From G965216695 sp965216695 (GTDB taxonomy: Bacteria; Pseudomonadota; Gammaproteobacteria; Pseudomonadales; Azotimanducaceae), in contig OZ244212.1 in assembly GCA_965216695.1 (NCBI GenBank), positions 2,790,001 through 2,854,000 of the forward strand: 64,000 nucleotides of DNA, given 5' to 3'. The translations under genes were made by a program, and so were the position numbers. Each line of letters begins with the position of its first letter. Position 1 is the stretch's first letter. Positions 8,024 to 17,138 of this stretch are shown piece by piece. The notes under the pieces are model-generated. The model was not told the origin of the DNA. It did not search any database and saw only the letters and a program-made list of their open reading frames with translations.

Positions 8024-8043
8024 TATCCCGAAATCTTGGGATG
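8024..8043. promoter_or_regulatory. Shared palindromic motif, copy 1
   Basis: GTATCCC (from 8023), 8 nt, then GGGATG forms an interrupted palindrome in the divergent promoter region of the autotransporter and OmpA-like genes. A further direct copy of TATCCCGA lies at 8011-8018. The same motif with identical 8-nt spacing occurs at 10263-10283 upstream of the metacaspase gene. Confidence 0.55.
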
Positions 8044-8097
8044 TACCGATATCGTTGTTGCGGCACGCTACCTGTCTCGCACGGCTTTGATTGAGGC

Positions 8098-8670
8098 ATG
8101 TCTCGTAATCGTAAGGCTTGGTTGGTGTCTCGCACATTGTTCGCGATTGCGACTCTTCAGGGGGGTATAGCGTGCGCCGAGGCTGTGGCGGATCTACCCG
8201 ATCGCGAGTCCAAGGAAACGCAATCGCCGACATCGACGTTGATCCGCAGCGATCGTATTCTCGAAGGGTTGGATCGGCGTTTTCGAGTACGTGGTATATC
8301 AGCGACTGAGGCGTCAACTCCGAGCGTTTCGTTCAACAACATTCGCTTTCGTTTTGCTTCGGCGGAACTCACCGCGGAAGCGCGCGCCCAGGTCCGTGAG
8401 CTAGCGGATGCGTTCATGGACGAACGGTTGCGCCACGAACACTTCGTTGTTATCGGTCATACGGATGCGGCGGGACCCGCGGCCTTTAACGCTGATTTGT
8501 CCGAACGCCGTGCGCTCGCTGTCCGTCGGTCGCTTGAACGATTGGGGATTGCAGCCGAGCGCGTGCGTGTGCGGGGTATGGGAGAAGCACAATTGCTACC
8601 GGACATGCCGGACGATGATCCTCGTCAACGTCGCGTCGAGATCCGACTCGTTGATCTCTCCAAGGATTAG
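8098..8670 (+). CDS. OmpA-like peptidoglycan-binding protein
   Basis: A 190-residue exported protein. The N terminus looks like a signal peptide (SRTLFAIATLQGGIACAEA). Residues from about 75 form an OmpA C-terminal domain: SVSFNNIRFRFASAEL, then VVIGHTDAAGP, SERRALAVRRSL and RQRRVEIRLVDL, the elements that bind diaminopimelate in peptidoglycan. No N-terminal barrel is present, so it would tether something to the cell wall rather than form a pore. It is divergent from the autotransporter gene and convergent with the DUF4384 lipoprotein gene. Its place in the metacaspase cluster suggests it links that machinery to the wall. Confidence 0.85.
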   Translation: MSRNRKAWLVSRTLFAIATLQGGIACAEAVADLPDRESKETQSPTSTLIRSDRILEGLDRRFRVRGISATEASTPSVSFNNIRFRFASAELTAEARAQVRELADAFMDERLRHEHFVVIGHTDAAGPAAFNADLSERRALAVRRSLERLGIAAERVRVRGMGEAQLLPDMPDDDPRQRRVEIRLVDLSKD

Positions 8671-8691
8671 TCCGCGGCTGATCAATCTGGT

Positions 8692-9708
8692 CTAGTCGTG
8701 GTGGAACCAGCGCGAGACCACCACGCGGTTGGGGTCCACGTTGTTTGTAAAACCGAGTGTGTCGAGCGTGTGCACTGTGCCGGCTTCCGATGCAACGTGA
8801 GCCGGCGCTGTTTCCTCGACCAGCACGAGACCGCGCGTTGGTATCAGCGGCGCCTCAGAGACTGTGCGCGACACCGCCGGTAGCGCTGGCCGCGCTGCTG
8901 GAAGACTCTGCAATTGCGTTTCCAGGTCAGAGAGTGCGGTTTTTGAAAGGACAAAGTAGATGGTCTCTACGCCCTTATACTCGTCTAGCCCCCACCATTG
9001 AGCGCCGCTGGGGATCAATCCTTCTTCGTCGGCCGGGATCGGGTTTGGATCATCGGTACGCGGGTAGATTCGTGTTAGCCAGCCCGTTGAATCGACGCCG
9101 ATCACGTATAGGAAGCAGGCGCAATTGGATCGGTAGAAGAACTTCAATTTGTCGCCCAGTCTGGGATCCGCGTTGCTCACGAGCCGTGCACCGTCCTCTA
9201 TAGGGTTAAGCGTGAATCCGTCTGCGCCATCGGGTGTTTGTTTGAATAGTGCGACCTCCAGCGTTGCCGATGTGTCGCTGAACTCAGGGGAGGATGTCGG
9301 CACCGGGGTGTCTCCGTCGTGGAATACCGGATCAGGATCTGTCGGTTCGTTGAACCCTTCGTCGAACCCTTCGTTATCGTCGGACGCGACGGGCTCTTCG
9401 GTGTACGTTGCGTCGTCGGCCGTATCAGGTTCGAATCCGTCATCAAAACCCGTATCTACGGCGGTCAGCTGACCGTCGGCTTGTTGTGTGAATGGTTGTC
9501 CTGTGGCTGTCTCCGCGAGTGCGAGCAGAACGCCGCTTGCTGATTGCGCATATTGAGGCGTGAAATTCTGGGTTGCGGTTTGAATGAGATCTTGACCGAA
9601 CGCAACTAAGGCAGCATTCAGAACCGGCGGCACGGCTGCGCAGGCACCCAGGAGAAGCAACACTGGCGTGCCGATCGTGCGGGTGAAAAGCCTATTCGAG
9701 TTCTGCAT
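8692..9708 (-). CDS. DUF4384-domain lipoprotein
   Basis: A 338-residue lipoprotein with the lipobox LLGAC after a short signal. Residues about 85-150 are a low-complexity acidic linker with repeats of the type DDGFEPD and DEGFNE. The C-terminal half contains a DUF4384-like domain: GDKLKFFYRSNCACFLYVI followed by DSTGWLTRIYP and later GVETIYFVLS. DUF4384 is a domain of unknown role often found with caspase-like or kinase proteins. The ATG at 9708 has GGAGAT 6 nt upstream. It follows the small secreted protein gene by 36 nt, so they form an operon. The metacaspase across the divergent promoter carries the same kind of domain, which hints at a physical or functional partnership. Confidence 0.75.
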   Translation of the reverse strand: MQNSNRLFTRTIGTPVLLLLGACAAVPPVLNAALVAFGQDLIQTATQNFTPQYAQSASGVLLALAETATGQPFTQQADGQLTAVDTGFDDGFEPDTADDATYTEEPVASDDNEGFDEGFNEPTDPDPVFHDGDTPVPTSSPEFSDTSATLEVALFKQTPDGADGFTLNPIEDGARLVSNADPRLGDKLKFFYRSNCACFLYVIGVDSTGWLTRIYPRTDDPNPIPADEEGLIPSGAQWWGLDEYKGVETIYFVLSKTALSDLETQLQSLPAARPALPAVSRTVSEAPLIPTRGLVLVEETAPAHVASEAGTVHTLDTLGFTNNVDPNRVVVSRWFHHD

Positions 9709-9744
9709 AGTGGATCTCCACTGAATCTGGGTGACTGGACTTGG

Positions 9745-10170
9745 TCACGACGGTTTGCCACGTTGCGGGCATTCGACGGGGGCGAGTCGCCTATAGACGT
9801 TCACATGGAAAGCAACCCGACCCGTGGGCTCGTGGAACCAGCGAACAACGAGTGGAGAACACTCGAAACAACCAGACTCCGGAATCTGTACCATCTGAGC
9901 GTCGGCGAAGCGGGAGTCGGTCACCACGAGTTCGGCGTGGTCGAACACCCAGGCCGGAGTTTGACAATACTCGGGATTGCTACCCACCTGGAGCGTTATC
10001 TCACCTTTGTCTCCAACGTCGATGTCGGACTGGTGTTCGAAAAAGGGGGTCCGGTCGTCCAACCGCGTTCCCTGATCGTTACTAATCTGCGGCTGGGCGG
10101 GAGCTGCCAGCAACGCGGGCGGGTAGTGCACTAGCAGCGCGCAGCACAACAAGAGTGATGCGAGTGGCAT
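9745..10170 (-). CDS. Small secreted protein of unknown function
   Basis: I do not recognise the family. The product is 141 residues with a clear signal peptide (LASLLLCCALLVHYPPALLAA). The mature part of about 115 residues contains four cysteines (EYCQ, GCFEC, VECP) that could form disulfides, and strand-like stretches such as ITLQVGS, AELVVTDSR and VAFHVNVYRRL. The frame continues upstream to 10335, but the ATG at 10170 puts the signal peptide at the N terminus. It is the first gene of the two-gene minus-strand operon and is divergent from the metacaspase gene, so it is a candidate substrate, inhibitor or partner of that protease. Confidence 0.6.
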   Translation of the reverse strand: MPLASLLLCCALLVHYPPALLAAPAQPQISNDQGTRLDDRTPFFEHQSDIDVGDKGEITLQVGSNPEYCQTPAWVFDHAELVVTDSRFADAQMVQIPESGCFECSPLVVRWFHEPTGRVAFHVNVYRRLAPVECPQRGKPS

Positions 10171-10262
10171 TGTTATCGGGTCCCGCAGTGGTCTTTCGAA
10201 ACTCAAGTATCCCTGAAGGATCTGGCTAGGCGCATCGCGAATAGTTGTGATGCGTACGCGCT

Positions 10263-10283
10263 GTATCCCACACATTGGGGATG
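10263..10283. promoter_or_regulatory. Shared palindromic motif, copy 2
   Basis: GTATCCC, 8 nt (ACACATTG), then GGGATG repeats the arrangement of the motif at 8023-8043. It sits in the 195-bp divergent region about 83 nt before the metacaspase start. A related half, TATCCCTGAAGGAT, lies at 10208-10221. Confidence 0.55.
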
Positions 10284-10365
10284 GAGTCTCGGCAGCAACT
10301 GTGGAAGATTTGAGTGACCCACAAGGTTTGACCACTGTGCGAGGCCGACGAAACGGGCGCTACGG

Positions 10366-12207
10366 ATGAAAATTTTGCCTCTGCAGTGGATCGTTGTACT
10401 CACGATATGCACGGCGCTGTCGGCTGCTCGGGCCGACGCGGATGCGCATGCGCTTCTGATCGGAATCAACAACTATGAATCCGAGTCGGTGCCTGATCTG
10501 CGCGGTGCGGTCAATGATGTGGCTCTGCTCCGCCGGGTGCTGGTCGACCGCTTGGGGTTTCCCGCGGAAAACGTACGTGCGTTGTTGGACAAGGACGCTG
10601 ATCGCCGCTCGATTATGGATGCGCTTGCGGATCTGGCGGCGCGCGTTGACACCGGGGACACGGTGTACGTGCACTTCTCCGGTCATGGTTCACAGGTTAA
10701 AGACCAGAACGGCGACGAATTTGATGGGCTGGATGAAACGATCCTACCGTCTGACGCGCGCACACGGGGTGTGCCCGACATCACCGATGATGAGTTGGAG
10801 GCCACTTTCGATACGCTTGCCGCCAAACGGCAGCTGATCGTATTCGACTCGTGCCACTCTGGCACAATTACGCGGTCCGCGCGGCTGACGTCTCTTGCGA
10901 CCCGGCACAATCTCGCGCCCGATGCGCTGTCGAACTACCGCGGGCGCTCTGTCCCTCGCGACGAACGGGTGGATCTGTATCGGGTACGCTCATCCGCGCC
11001 GGTAACCCGCGAGGTGGTCCCGGTAGACGAGCTCGCCCATGTGTTGATGACCGGCGCGCCTGCAGGGGAAGAAGCGCTGGACGGACCGGTTGGAGATATC
11101 TGGCACGGTTTGTTCTCGTATGCGCTGGGTCAGACGTTGAACGCGCTGGGTGCTGACGCAAGCCCCGTTGAGGTTCACGACCGTGTCCGATCGGAGCTTC
11201 GTACCCTGCAAGCGGCGTTGAGTATTCGAGCGCCCGATCCCCAACTTGAGGGGCCGTCGAGCTATCTCAATGCTCCTTTGTTGTCTGAAGCGAGCGATAC
11301 GCCACCGCTAGGCGATCTCGTCGGCAGCGATAAAGCGAAAAGCTATCGATTGCTCGACTTCGATCCCGCGCTAAAACAACGGATTAGTGCGTATATCGCT
11401 GCGAATCTTCCGGAATTCAGTGTGGGGCAGGATGCGGCCCGATTGATCGTCAGTAACGCCGGTGCCTCGTGGACACTTCACGATGGTGGTAACGGAGCCC
11501 GCCTCGCGTCAGTCGATGCAACGGATATGGAGTTGGCCATGCAGGAGCTCGGCGCTGCACTGCGACGCTCGGCTCAAGCGCTCGATTGGCTTTCGCTTAC
11601 CAATCCAGAGACTCGGATTGATCTCCGCGTTGAAGTCATTGATCGCGCGATGGCGAGTGATGGGCTGGCAGTGCGCGGCATTACGGTACGACCTGTGAAC
11701 GACCGCCCTACGTTTCGTATTCGTCGGGACGGTGAAGCACGTTCGGCGAAAAACAGTCTAACGATTGAGGTTTACTCGGATACGCCGGGGTACTTGACGA
11801 TCGTTCACATCGATCCAAATGGCGAGACGGGTTTGCTGTTTCCGAATTCGTATCAGAATGCAACATTCTTACCCGACGGGTTGATACCGGCCGGCGAACG
11901 CCTGCGGATTCCGGACTCGTTGTCTGATTCAAACCGCGCGGGCTTTCACTGGGACTATGCACCTCCGGCCGGAGAGGATCGACTACGCCTGTTTCTGTCC
12001 ACATCGAAAAAACACGCTGACCGTCTGCGACAGGCGTTTTCCGCACAGCACAACGCCACTATGGAGGATGGGTTGGTAGACCAAACGCGTGTTTCGGACC
12101 GAGGTCTTGTGCTGGTGGACGGCGCTGCGATAGAAGCGACAGCGGACGCGAGCGACGAATCCGACTGGGCGGTATCCAGTGTCGTCTTAGCCGTTGGTCC
12201 GGAGTAA
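10366..12207 (+). CDS. Secreted metacaspase (peptidase C14) with C-terminal DUF4384-like domain
   Basis: A 613-residue protein with a signal peptide (PLQWIVVLTICTALSAARA), so it acts outside the cytoplasm. Residues about 27-270 form a caspase-fold p20 domain: HALLIGINNY, then the VHFSGHGSQ motif with His107, then VFDSCHSGT with Cys163. This intact His/Cys dyad predicts Arg/Lys-specific, calcium-dependent cleavage as in other prokaryotic metacaspases. The C-terminal part (about 465-560) resembles DUF4384 (SLTIEVYSDTPGYLTIVHID, then GLLFPN, IPAGERLRIPD, DRLRLFLS). The upstream region holds the GTATCCC motif. Neighbours are all envelope proteins. It is not associated with defence effectors, so an envelope-maintenance or surface-processing role is more likely than immunity. 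Confidence 0.85.
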   Translation: MKILPLQWIVVLTICTALSAARADADAHALLIGINNYESESVPDLRGAVNDVALLRRVLVDRLGFPAENVRALLDKDADRRSIMDALADLAARVDTGDTVYVHFSGHGSQVKDQNGDEFDGLDETILPSDARTRGVPDITDDELEATFDTLAAKRQLIVFDSCHSGTITRSARLTSLATRHNLAPDALSNYRGRSVPRDERVDLYRVRSSAPVTREVVPVDELAHVLMTGAPAGEEALDGPVGDIWHGLFSYALGQTLNALGADASPVEVHDRVRSELRTLQAALSIRAPDPQLEGPSSYLNAPLLSEASDTPPLGDLVGSDKAKSYRLLDFDPALKQRISAYIAANLPEFSVGQDAARLIVSNAGASWTLHDGGNGARLASVDATDMELAMQELGAALRRSAQALDWLSLTNPETRIDLRVEVIDRAMASDGLAVRGITVRPVNDRPTFRIRRDGEARSAKNSLTIEVYSDTPGYLTIVHIDPNGETGLLFPNSYQNATFLPDGLIPAGERLRIPDSLSDSNRAGFHWDYAPPAGEDRLRLFLSTSKKHADRLRQAFSAQHNATMEDGLVDQTRVSDRGLVLVDGAAIEATADASDESDWAVSSVVLAVGPE

Positions 12208-12307
12208 CGTTCCGCACCACGGATCTGCGCTCAACCGGTCAGACAAGGTTTCTTCCCTCAGAGATGTTGTGCCCACTATGATGTGAAGTGCCGGAATCAG
12301 GGGAGCG

Positions 12308-13597
12308 GTGTTGAAATCCACAGAAGGTGCGGTTGTGGCCGGGCGTTGGCCCGCGCGCTACTCAGTGATTCTGCTGGCAGCGGTCGCGGTCTTCATCTGC
12401 TACATGGACCGCGTGATTATCTCCGTGGCCATCATCCCTATGGCTCAGGACTACGGCTGGAGTGCCGAAGAGCAGGGCAGGGTTCTGTCGTCGTTCTTCG
12501 TGGGGTATCTGCTCACGCAGATCGCCGGCGGCTGGCTCGCGCAGCGGTTCGGCGGCAAGGTAGTACTCGGCGGCGGAGTGCTGTTCTGGTCGCTCTTCAC
12601 GATGCTTACGCCCGTTGCGGCCGCCGGCGGGCTTACCGCGTTGTTGGTCACTCGCGTACTGATGGGCGTGGGCGAAGGCGTCACCTTTCCGTCCATCTAT
12701 GCGCTCTTCGGGCGCTGGATTCCGGCGTCCGAACGTTCGCGGGCGGTAGGGATTCTCTTTTCCACGATTCCGCTCGGCAGCGTGTTCGCGCTGCTGGCCA
12801 CGCCGTTGATCGTCTTGCACTACGGCTGGGAGATCGCGTTTTACGCGTTCGGCGCTGTCGGGTTCGTGTGGTGGGTGTTCTGGTATCGCACAGCCTCGCC
12901 CACGCCGCGCTCGCACCCGAAGATGACGGCGGACGAGCTCGCGGTGATCGAAGGCGGCGCAGTCGATGAATCACAGGAGACCGTCGCGCCCTCTACCTCG
13001 AAGCTGCTCGCTTCGCCCGCGGTGTGGGCGATTATCGTCAGCCATTTCTGCACCAACTGGGGCAGCTATGTGCTGCTCGCCTGGTTACCCACCTACATCA
13101 ATCAGGGCCTCGGTGTGGATTTCGCGTCGGTGGGTGTTGTAACGATGATTCCGGCGGCGTTTTCGTTTCTCGCGCTGAACGCGGGCGGTTGGACGGCGGA
13201 CCGGATGATCCGCGCGGGAATGGACGTAACCCGCGTACGCAAGATCATGCAGACGGTCGGCTTTGGTGGATCGGGGGCGGTTCTCGCAACGGTCGGCTAC
13301 GTGGAGAGCGTACCGCTTGCGATTGCGATGATGTCGATCGGCAACATCTTTGGTGGCGCCATGTCCGGCGGCTTCGGCGTGAACCATTTGGACATCGCAC
13401 CGAAAAGCGCCGGTGTGATCATGGGGCTCTCGAACACAGCTGCGACGGTTCCCGGCATCGTCGGCGTGTACGTCAGCGGCCTGATTCTCGAAGCCACCGG
13501 TTCGTGGGTTCTGGTGTTCCAGACCGCGGCCGGTATTCTGGTGTTCGGGCTGGTTTTCTACCTGCTCTTCGCAAGCGCGCGCCAGCAGTTCGACTGA
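12308..13597 (+). CDS. MFS transporter, anion:cation symporter (ACS)-like
   Basis: A 12-helix major facilitator of 429 residues in the inner membrane. The ACS/SLC17-type signature is visible: ICYMDRVIISVAI in helix 1, GRVLSSFFVGYLLTQIAGGWLAQRFGGK in helices 2-3 and MGVGEGVTFPSIYALFGRW in helix 4. A cytoplasmic loop at about residues 205-235 divides the halves. Relatives move organic anions (hexuronates, phthalate, phosphate); the substrate is not readable here. The start could be the GTG at 12308 or the TTG at 12311, with GGGGAG just upstream favouring the latter by spacing. It is convergent with the broken TonB-dependent receptor gene, 34 nt apart; the pair may have formed one uptake route. 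Confidence 0.85.
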   Translation: MLKSTEGAVVAGRWPARYSVILLAAVAVFICYMDRVIISVAIIPMAQDYGWSAEEQGRVLSSFFVGYLLTQIAGGWLAQRFGGKVVLGGGVLFWSLFTMLTPVAAAGGLTALLVTRVLMGVGEGVTFPSIYALFGRWIPASERSRAVGILFSTIPLGSVFALLATPLIVLHYGWEIAFYAFGAVGFVWWVFWYRTASPTPRSHPKMTADELAVIEGGAVDESQETVAPSTSKLLASPAVWAIIVSHFCTNWGSYVLLAWLPTYINQGLGVDFASVGVVTMIPAAFSFLALNAGGWTADRMIRAGMDVTRVRKIMQTVGFGGSGAVLATVGYVESVPLAIAMMSIGNIFGGAMSGGFGVNHLDIAPKSAGVIMGLSNTAATVPGIVGVYVSGLILEATGSWVLVFQTAAGILVFGLVFYLLFASARQQFD

Positions 13598-13631
13598 GAG
13601 TCGCGCGCTAGCGTTCGTACATCATTGTTCG

Positions 13632-16556
13632 CTACCTCTGGACGCCGAAACTGTACTGGAGCGACACCCCGTAAGTCCGGGGTTCGGTAAGAAAGTAGTT
13701 GCGGTACGGCCCCGCGCCTTCGGCCGCGTGCACGTAGTGGTCTGTTACGTTTTCTTCGTCGGTCAGGTTGCGCACCCAGGCGGTAGCCTGCCAGCGTTCG
13801 CCGGCGCTCGTGAACGTTAGCGCGGCGTTCTGTTGGTGCCAGCCGTCGATCCGGTCTCCGCGGCGGTTGAACACCCGCGCGAACGACTCGTCCTGCCAGT
13901 AGTAGTCCCAGCGTGCCTGCAGCGAGCCGGACAGCCAGAACCAGGTGTACGCCAGCGCGAGGCGCACCGAGTGTTCCGGTGATGTCGGCAGATCGTTGCC
14001 GTCCAGATTCGCGGGTACGCCACCGGAGGTAGCCACCCCGTTGGCGGCCAGGAATGCGCGGTTGAACCATGCGGGTATGCCGTCCGGATAGAGGGTTCCG
14101 GGGGCCTGCACGGCGGCGCCGTTGGCGATGGCCTGCGGCACGAGCGGTAGCACGTCGGCGCGCGGTGCGACGTAGTTGTTCCCGAAACTGCCAGGAATAT
14201 CGTTGAGTAGTACCAGGTTCGGATCGCCCTGGGTCGGATCCAGCAGGTCCAGCGTCTGTTCATTGCCGATGCGCGAACGGAGCCAGCCGTAGCCGAACTC
14301 CAGTGTCAGATGCTCGTTCGGCCGCCACAGGGTTTCGAGTTCCACGCCCCAGGACTCCGCGTCCAAGTTCTCGATCTCGACCAGAAGTCCATCCGCAGGT
14401 CGGCCGGACACGTGCAAATCCATGATGTCGTTGTAGAACGCAGCCGCGTTCAACTGCAGGGTTCCGTCGCGCAGCAGCGCTTTCGTGCCCACTTCGAACG
14501 TGTGCACCTTTTCGTCAGCGTAGCGCGTTGCGGCTTGACCGCGCTGATCCAGCGTGAAGCCGCCCGGCGTGCTGCCGCGCGAGAAGAACGCGTAGAGCAG
14601 CAGGTCGTCGTGCACCTTCCAGTCGACGCCGAGCCGCCCGGTGACAGAATCGGTAGTCAGTTTCGATGAGGCGCCGGTCAGCGCCCGCGCCTCCGCCAAC
14701 GTCGGGACCGGCGGCAGGCTTTGCAGTACGCCGATCAGCGCGGCGGGGTCGCCAGCAGCTTGCGCCTGTTCCGTGACGCCGTAGAAGTCCGTGATCGCGA
14801 GTGCGTCGGGTGTCTGAACGCCCATGGCGAGCCAGGGTCCGAACGCCTGACGAATCCAGGTTGGCACGCTGCCGGGCGCACCCGGGATGCCGAACGCTTG
14901 GCCCAGCCCGGACACCGCGGCCCCGCGCGCGGTGTCCTCGGAGTAACGCACGCCGAGCGTAACCGTTACGCGCTCCCGTGGCGTCCAGTACAGCTCGCCG
15001 AAGGTCGCCCAGCTTTCGTTGCTTCCCCGGCTCATGAACGTGTCCAGGCTCGTATACAGCGTTATAAGAGAGAAAAGCGCATCGATTTCGTTGTTACCCA
15101 CCGTGTAACCGCCGTGTCCCTCGCTGTCGATGTACTGAAAGCCCACGAGCGCATTGAGCGGCCCGTCGAGAGAGGTCGCTATCTTGAACTCCGCGGTGCG
15201 GGTGCGCTCGCGGTTCGTCACCTGATCGTAGGTAAACGCGCGCGTGCCGTCCGTGTCGACGGTGCACCCGCCACGCACGCCCGCCGTGCCCGCGTAAATG
15301 GGACAGGGGCCGCCGAACGGGTCGTTGATGTCTTGTGACGCGCGTGAGGTCGGCCAGATGCCGGTAGGATTGAAATCCGTTGGCTGGAGCCGGTGCCCTA
15401 CGTCCATGTACCAGTCCTGAATGCTCAGATACTCGCGTTTCAGGTAGCCGAGACGCACCGACGCGTCGAAGTGATCCCGCGTGTGCTGGAAGCCCGCGAT
15501 TCAGGTCTGCGTGTCCAGCTCGAACACCGGTTCCAGATCGGTGTGCTGGTCGCGAAGCCCGAGCCGCGGCCGGGGATGATCGTACTGCAGCCCCGTCTGC
15601 GCGTCGCTCGCGCCCAGCGGGTGCAGGCCGTTGAGCCCCGAGACAAAGGAGATGATCCGCGCGCTCGGGTTTGGCGCGTCCAGGCCGAAATCGTCCGGAT
15701 GGCAGGACAACGTGGGTAGCGGGTTGCGCCGGCAGACCTGATTGGCGATCCGTACGCGGTCGTCATCCTCACGTGTTCGCTCGTACATCAGCCACGCATT
15801 GGTGCGTTCGTCGATTCGCCACTCCGGCGTGATGCGGAAGCTGTACAGGTCCCGGCCGTCCAGGTCGTCGTCCACGCCGGCGACTGCGCCATCGGCGAGG
15901 TTGTCGATGTAGCCATCGCGGTCCAGCCGATAGCCGGCGATGCGTAGGCCGAAGGCATCGGCTGCGGTCAGGTCGAGCACGCCGGTCAAACGCGTGAGGC
16001 TTTAGTTGCCGGCCTCGATCGCGGCGCTTCCGAGCGGAGAGCCGGCAAACTCGGGACGCCGGGTGATCGCGTTCACCGCGCCGGCGATGGAGTTGCGGCC
16101 GTACAGCGTACCCTGCGGACCGCGCAGCACTTCGAGCCGTGCCAGGTCATAAAAGTCGGTCAACGGCGGCACGTTGGGCACTTCGTTCAGGTGATAGGAC
16201 ACCGTGGGCTGGGCCCGGCCCTGCACTTCGATCAGGTTGCTCAGGCCCCGGATCGAGAGCTGCCGCGAGCCGAAGTTGGCATCGGTTCCGCTGACGTTGG
16301 GGGCGTTGGTCTGAACGTCGAGCACGCCGATGATCTGTTTCTCGCGGATGTCGAACGCGTTGAACGCAGACAGCGCCATCGGCACGTTGCGTGCGGATTC
16401 CTCCACGCGCTGGGCAGACACGATGAGTTCTTCGATCAGCGGTTCGTCCGCGTAGGCGGCGCTGCATGCGCTGAGCAGTATGGCGGCTATCAGGGGTCGG
16501 GCGCCCGTTCGTTTGCCGCAGGGGTGAAGCAATTCGCGAGGCATTTTGAAGAGCAT
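13632..16556 (-). pseudogene. TonB-dependent outer-membrane receptor interrupted by two in-frame stop codons
   Basis: The gene reads as one continuous frame of 975 codons from the ATG at 16556 to the TAG at 13632, except for TAA at 16002-16004 (codon 185) and TGA at 15501-15503 (codon 352). The signal peptide, plug domain (LIVSAQRVEESARNVPMAL, RLEVLRGPQGTLYGRNSIAG) and barrel with a normal C terminus (TYGVSLQYSFGVQR) are all present. Around the first stop the sequence reads IEAGN-stop-SLTRLTGV, where relatives have Tyr. The second reads LDTQT-stop-IAGFQH, where a Trp codon would need one base change. There is no frameshift. Both are single-base nonsense changes, so the gene is recently inactivated, or the sequence has errors. 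The substrate is unknown. Confidence 0.85.
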
Positions 16557-16711
16557 GGGTGGTATCGGTTCCGTTTTTGACCCTACCGACATTAGCCTCC
16601 CACAACTGTGGATGCTTTTGGAACGGCTGACGGAACGCTTTGGATGGCGGTATTTTCAAAAACTGGCGCTAATCAAGGCGCTGCGGGTGTCAGGGCCCGG
16701 TGTTTGACGCC

Positions 16712-17137
16712 TTAGTCTCGTGATCTACGTCGCTGTTCGGCGAGCCAGCTCTGGGCGATCAGCACCGCGGCCCGTGCATGCGACGGTGGGCTTCGGTCCG
16801 CGTTCTCCGTGGCGACCGCGCGGGAGGTCAATCGCTCGTCATGCAGATGCACTGGTGCATCCGCGTGCTTACCGAGGTGCTTGGCGAATACGCGGGCAGC
16901 AGCACTCATCGTGCTCTCCGTGTCGTCCATGTTCAGCGGCAGCCCCACCACAAGACATTGCGGGCGCCATTCGTCGAGTAATCTGGCAACTTCGTTCCAG
17001 TCGGGCACGCCGCCGGTCGCGCGCAGCGTCATCAACGGCGTGGCGGTGTCGGTGATCGTCTGTCCGGTCGCCACGCCGATGTGCTTCAGGCCGAAATCGA
17101 AGGCAAGAACGTAGCCCGTAGCGGGCAATTTAGGCAC
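16712..17137 (-). CDS. ruvX: Putative pre-16S rRNA nuclease YqgF/RuvX
   Basis: RNase-H-fold protein of 141 residues, full length for YqgF, which trims the 5' end of pre-16S rRNA and was earlier called a Holliday-junction resolvase. AFDFGLKHIGVATG carries the first catalytic Asp, CLVVGLPLNMDD is the central strand and motif, and LHDERLTSRAV supplies the Glu. The start is a GTG at 17137, one nucleotide after the algH stop, so translation is coupled. It is the last gene of gshB-tonB-algH-ruvX, an arrangement familiar from Pseudomonas and relatives. The pyrR/pyrB genes that follow there are replaced here by the TonB-receptor pseudogene. Confidence 0.92.
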   Translation of the reverse strand: MPKLPATGYVLAFDFGLKHIGVATGQTITDTATPLMTLRATGGVPDWNEVARLLDEWRPQCLVVGLPLNMDDTESTMSAAARVFAKHLGKHADAPVHLHDERLTSRAVATENADRSPPSHARAAVLIAQSWLAEQRRRSRD

Positions 17138-17138
17138 G

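Noticed and set aside
10366..12207. Metacaspase as part of a CRISPR- or gasdermin-type defence system
   Set aside because: The protein has a signal peptide and its neighbours are envelope proteins; no CRISPR array, gasdermin or sensor gene is near.
13632..15458. Separate short TonB-receptor gene starting at 15458
   Set aside because: It lies in the same frame as the upstream plug-domain segments and lacks a signal peptide; it is the 3' part of one gene broken by nonsense codons.
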